This document shows, piece after piece, positions 18,196-20,758 of a stretch of DNA of 20,758 bases (position 1 is the first letter of the stretch; every line of letters begins with the position of its first letter). The position numbers and the translations under genes were made by a program. Source of the DNA: a virus; the IMG/VR virus record IMGVR_UViG_3300017917_002247, positions 1 to 20,758 of that record; one strand, written 5' to 3'. The notes beneath the pieces are model-generated. The model made no database searches, was not told where the DNA came from, and saw only the letters and a list, made by a program, of their open reading frames with translations.

Positions 18196-19143
18196 TTAAA
18201 AATCTTCGTTAAACTGGATTATTTCATTGGTTTTTGCTTTTTGATATTCTGCTGGTCTTGCTTCAAAGAAATTGGTTTTTGTTTCAACTGCAATACCGTT
18301 CATAAAATCAAATGGTTGTGTAACATTAAACTGTTTTTCCACACCTAGTTTATGAAGTAATTCATCAACAATAAATTCCAAATACCTTTTCATCAGATCA
18401 GCATTCATACCAATTAATGATACTGGTAAAGACTCAGTTATAAATTCCTTTTCAATCTCAAGTGCAGATAAAAATATCTCTTTAATTCTATCTCTTGATG
18501 GTTTGTTTTTTACGTGATTGTTAAAAAGATGTAATGCAAATTCACAATGCAAATTCTCATCTTTAAATATAAACTGATTTGCTTGAGATAAACCCGGCAT
18601 TAAACCTTTACTTTTTAACCAAAAAATAGAAGCAAACGAACCAGCAAAAAATATACCTTCAACCGCAGCGAAAGCCAAAAGTCTTTCAGCAAACGAATCA
18701 CTTTTAATCCATTTAAGTGCCCACTCAGCCTTTTTCTTAACAATAGGGTTTGTTTCAATAGCATTAAAACATTCAAGTTTTTCTTCATGTCTTTTTATAT
18801 AAGTGTCAATCAGTAATGAATACATGTGACTATGAATATTTTCCATCATAAGCTGAAATCCATAAAAGAATTTAGCTTCTGGATATTGTACTTCATTTAA
18901 AAAGTTCATAGCCAAATTTTCATTTACTATACCATCACTCGCAGCAAAAAATGATAGCACATTCTTAATGAAAAACCTAGAATTCTCATCCAATGAATTC
19001 CAATCATTAAGATCATTTGATAATTCAACTTCTTCTGCTGTCCAATAGGCAGATTGATGTTTCTGATAGAAATCAAAAATATCTTGATGTTCTATTGGGA
19101 AAATTACAAACCTGCCCGGATTTTCAATCAAAATCGGTTCCAT
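18196..19143 (-). CDS. nrdB: Class I ribonucleotide reductase small subunit (R2), eukaryote-like
   Basis: At 315 residues this is the radical-generating subunit of aerobic ribonucleotide reductase, acting with the nrdA product encoded 15 nt downstream. All expected metal ligands are visible: D70 in [10 protein letters not shown]101 and H104 in ENIHSHMY, E162 in [14 protein letters not shown], and E196 and H199 in DENLHCEF. The radical tyrosine is Y108. The C-terminal tail ends NEDF, an acidic-aromatic end like those that dock R2 onto R1. Motifs such as [24 protein letters not shown] and KGLMPGL match the eukaryotic R2 branch far better than Escherichia coli NrdB. One position differs: eukaryotic proteins usually read HSEMY where this one has HSHMY. 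The gene is uninterrupted, unlike the intron-containing nrdB of T4. The start at 19143 follows an AT-rich 39-nt gap without a Shine-Dalgarno. Confidence 0.95.
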   Translation of the reverse strand: MEPILIENPGRFVIFPIEHQDIFDFYQKHQSAYWTAEEVELSNDLNDWNSLDENSRFFIKNVLSFFAASDGIVNENLAMNFLNEVQYPEAKFFYGFQLMMENIHSHMYSLLIDTYIKRHEEKLECFNAIETNPIVKKKAEWALKWIKSDSFAERLLAFAAVEGIFFAGSFASIFWLKSKGLMPGLSQANQFIFKDENLHCEFALHLFNNHVKNKPSRDRIKEIFLSALEIEKEFITESLPVSLIGMNADLMKRYLEFIVDELLHKLGVEKQFNVTQPFDFMNGIAVETKTNFFEARPAEYQKAKTNEIIQFNEDF

Positions 19144-19182
19144 ACGTTATTTGTTTTGTTTAGTTTATTTTTATAGGTAAGT

Positions 19183-20655
19183 TTAAATAGCTGCTTGAAC
19201 TTTAATTTGACTACTAGTTTCCTCAAATTCTTTTAACTGTTTTTCCTTTTCTTGTTTCTGTAATAAATATTTCGCCATAGCTTTAGCACGTGTATCTTGT
19301 TCAGTATTTTTCTTATGATCACTAGCTGATGTTGGGTTAATTGGTTTATCAAAACCATCAATAGAAAATGTTTTACCTAAATCTACTTTACATCTTTCAT
19401 TATCAAATATAACACCCCTAAATTCTACACCATCTTTACCGTCTCTGTTTTTTGAGATAAACATATTACCAGTTTTCTGATCTCTGTCACTCTGAGTTTT
19501 AGCTATAGTTAATATAACGTGAGCAGCCTGTGCTTTTTTAATTGATCCACCAATCTGTTCAATACCAACAGTATCTTTATCAACTGATGATCTGCCACCT
19601 TGAGTTGCTGCCCATAAAGCCACATTCTCATCACTGGCCATACTTTCCATACTCCTAATAAGTCTACCCTCATTATGATTAACATCAGCAGACCTTTGAG
19701 CATAGTCAACATCCATACAATCAAGATAGTCAATAATTACTAAATCAATTTTAGGATTTTTAGCATTTATCTTCTTTATTTCTTTTCTAAGAATAGAAGG
19801 TGTAGTCGAACCATCACTTGAATACCTAATTGTATGTAATTTATTAGGTCTATTTTTAAGATCCTTTGTCTCCTCTAATACTTTATCCTTAATTAATAAT
19901 AACTCTTCGTCAGACGCTTGATAAATTGATTTAAGATACTTACTTTTCATTTGTCTTACTGTATCTTCAAAAATAATATGAAGAACGTTATAACCAGCAA
20001 GAAATGCATTTACAGCAAATATAGTAAATAATGTGGTTTTACCAGTACCAGTTGGTGCTATAAGTAAACCCAATGTACCTTTATTTAAACCTCCATTTTT
20101 TAAACATCTATCAAGTTCCGGCAAACCTGTAGGAATTGGCTCACTAAATTGTTCGTCAAATATATCTTCTACGTTATTATAGAAGTTAAATGCTTCTGTA
20201 TCTTCTTTAAATGTGATGGCATCTTTTATTTGGGCCTCAATTAAATTATAATCAATAGTACCTTTTTTTAGTTTACCTTGAATATCATTTAATACATTTG
20301 TGACTCTTTTAAGTTTACAAAATTCAAGAGCAGTCTCTTGTACATTGTAATTAATATCAGTTATTGATTTAATATTTTGTAATGTCTCCAATAACTGATC
20401 TCTAAATGCATCATTATCTTCTGTATTTAATCTAACCTCTGTATCTAATACAGAAAAGGACGGTGCCACCTCATGCTTAACATAATACCTTTTAATCAGT
20501 AAAACAAGTTTTGCAAGAGCCTCCCTTGGAAAGAAAGAAGGCTCTATGATTTCAATAATTTTTTCTGCAAACTTACTATCAGTTAAAATTTCATTTATAA
20601 GCTGTAATTGATATTCGGCACCTAAATGTGAAAAATCTTTGTTAGTTATTTGCAT
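19183..20655 (-). CDS. DnaB-family replicative DNA helicase (T4 gp41-like)
   Basis: A 490-residue ring helicase expected to unwind DNA at the phage replication fork using NTP hydrolysis. The N-terminal part (about 1-150) is helical, like the DnaB/gp41 N domain. The RecA-like motor follows at about 170-435. Walker A is APTGTGKTT at 200-208, with K206 and T207 binding nucleotide. Walker B is DLVIIDYLD at 304-312. TQGGR at 351-355 matches the sensor/polar motif, and SKNRDGK at 401-407 sits where family members carry the arginine finger and basic loop. The length is close to that of T4 gp41. The tail after 440 is charged and low in complexity, with a Lys/Glu-rich helix at about 455-480. The ATG at 20655 is preceded by GAACAAAA with no Shine-Dalgarno. 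An upstream gene overlaps by 14 nt, and nrdB follows after 39 nt. A DnaB-type recombination ATPase is a weaker alternative. Confidence 0.9.
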   Translation of the reverse strand: MQITNKDFSHLGAEYQLQLINEILTDSKFAEKIIEIIEPSFFPREALAKLVLLIKRYYVKHEVAPSFSVLDTEVRLNTEDNDAFRDQLLETLQNIKSITDINYNVQETALEFCKLKRVTNVLNDIQGKLKKGTIDYNLIEAQIKDAITFKEDTEAFNFYNNVEDIFDEQFSEPIPTGLPELDRCLKNGGLNKGTLGLLIAPTGTGKTTLFTIFAVNAFLAGYNVLHIIFEDTVRQMKSKYLKSIYQASDEELLLIKDKVLEETKDLKNRPNKLHTIRYSSDGSTTPSILRKEIKKINAKNPKIDLVIIDYLDCMDVDYAQRSADVNHNEGRLIRSMESMASDENVALWAATQGGRSSVDKDTVGIEQIGGSIKKAQAAHVILTIAKTQSDRDQKTGNMFISKNRDGKDGVEFRGVIFDNERCKVDLGKTFSIDGFDKPINPTSASDHKKNTEQDTRAKAMAKYLLQKQEKEKQLKEFEETSSQIKVQAAI

Positions 20656-20758
20656 TTTTGTTCTTATTTACTCCCTGTTTTTTTACTAAAATTCTTTGAA
20701 AATCTCTAATGAACTCTTTAGTTAAATGTCTAATGTTAACATTGTTTCTAACTGTTGC
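20642..20758 (-). CDS. 3' end of an unidentified gene upstream of the helicase (partial)
   Basis: This open frame enters from the right edge and ends at a TAA at 20644-20642, giving 38 visible residues. They are basic and Asn-rich (VRNNVNIRHLTKEFIRDF, then a Lys/Asn-rich end). Codon use resembles the neighbours: AGA for Arg, TTA for Leu, and A or T at most third positions. The frame overlaps the helicase start by 14 nt. The competing frame gives only 11 residues before a stop near 20722, which would leave a 66-nt gap before the helicase. I prefer the longer frame because of its codon use and the compact gene packing, but the edge makes this uncertain. No domain can be recognised, so no function is proposed. 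Confidence 0.5.
   Translation of the reverse strand, partial: ATVRNNVNIRHLTKEFIRDFQRILVKKQGVNKNKNANN

Noticed and set aside
15742-19143. Intron, homing endonuclease or intein in the nrd genes, as in T4 and other phages
   Set aside because: Both subunits are continuous, of normal length, and have all catalytic motifs at expected spacing.
19144-19182. TATAAAAATA in the gap before nrdB as a promoter
   Set aside because: The gap is only 39 nt, extremely AT-rich, and no terminator precedes it. The match is no better than chance would give in such sequence.
20722-20757. Alternative 11-residue frame as the end of the upstream gene
   Set aside because: Too short to judge and would leave a 66-nt gap, whereas the longer frame has matching codon use; kept only as an alternative in that entry.
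1-20758. Stop-codon reassignment as seen in some large gut phages
   Set aside because: All genes are complete in the standard code. TGA ends two genes within ATGA couplings, TAA ends the others, and conserved proteins show no in-frame TAG or TGA.

Overview
The window looks like a piece of a large, AT-rich tailed-phage genome (hand-sampled lines give very roughly 30% G+C) with a contractile, T4/P2-type tail. All genes lie on the minus strand, so transcription runs from position 20758 towards 1. Two observations point to a Bacteroidota host. No start codon has a Shine-Dalgarno sequence at a useful distance, and several are preceded only by A-rich stretches such as ACAAAA before ATG, as is usual in that phylum. 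The standard code fits: every complete gene ends in TAA or TGA, no recoding is needed, and TAG is not used as a terminator here.

Region 1 (20758 to about 15742) is DNA metabolism. It holds the 3' end of an unidentified gene, a DnaB/T4 gp41-type replicative helicase, and both subunits of an aerobic class I ribonucleotide reductase, in the order nrdB then nrdA. The small subunit in particular carries motifs of the eukaryote-like branch. The helicase would unwind the phage genome while the reductase supplies dNTPs. The genes are close (15 to 39 nt gaps, plus one 14-nt overlap) and probably form one transcription unit. A strong hairpin with T tracts directly after nrdA closes it.

Region 2 (15684 to 1) is a baseplate/tail operon of eight tightly packed genes with gaps of 0 to 5 nt or overlaps of 1 to 7 nt. 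It opens with a gp25/GPW-type wedge protein and a gp6/Baseplate-J-type wedge protein, the same order as T4 genes 25 and 6. Instead of recognisable gp7, gp8 and so on, five large proteins follow that I cannot name (738, 499, 848, 214 and 300 aa). The first of them has a carboxypeptidase-regulatory-like beta-sandwich near its N terminus. The last gene is a giant protein still open at the window edge (at least 1891 codons). It contains a P2 gpI-like segment and, further on, several short modules resembling CBM5/12 carbohydrate-binding repeats. It could join the baseplate wedge to host-surface recognition.

The operon boundary between the two regions is only 57 nt. It contains the terminator and, just before the gp25-like gene, a TATAAATT sequence resembling a T4-type late promoter. 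No RNA genes, CRISPR arrays, insertion sequences, introns or inteins were seen, and no stretch over 300 nt lacks a gene.
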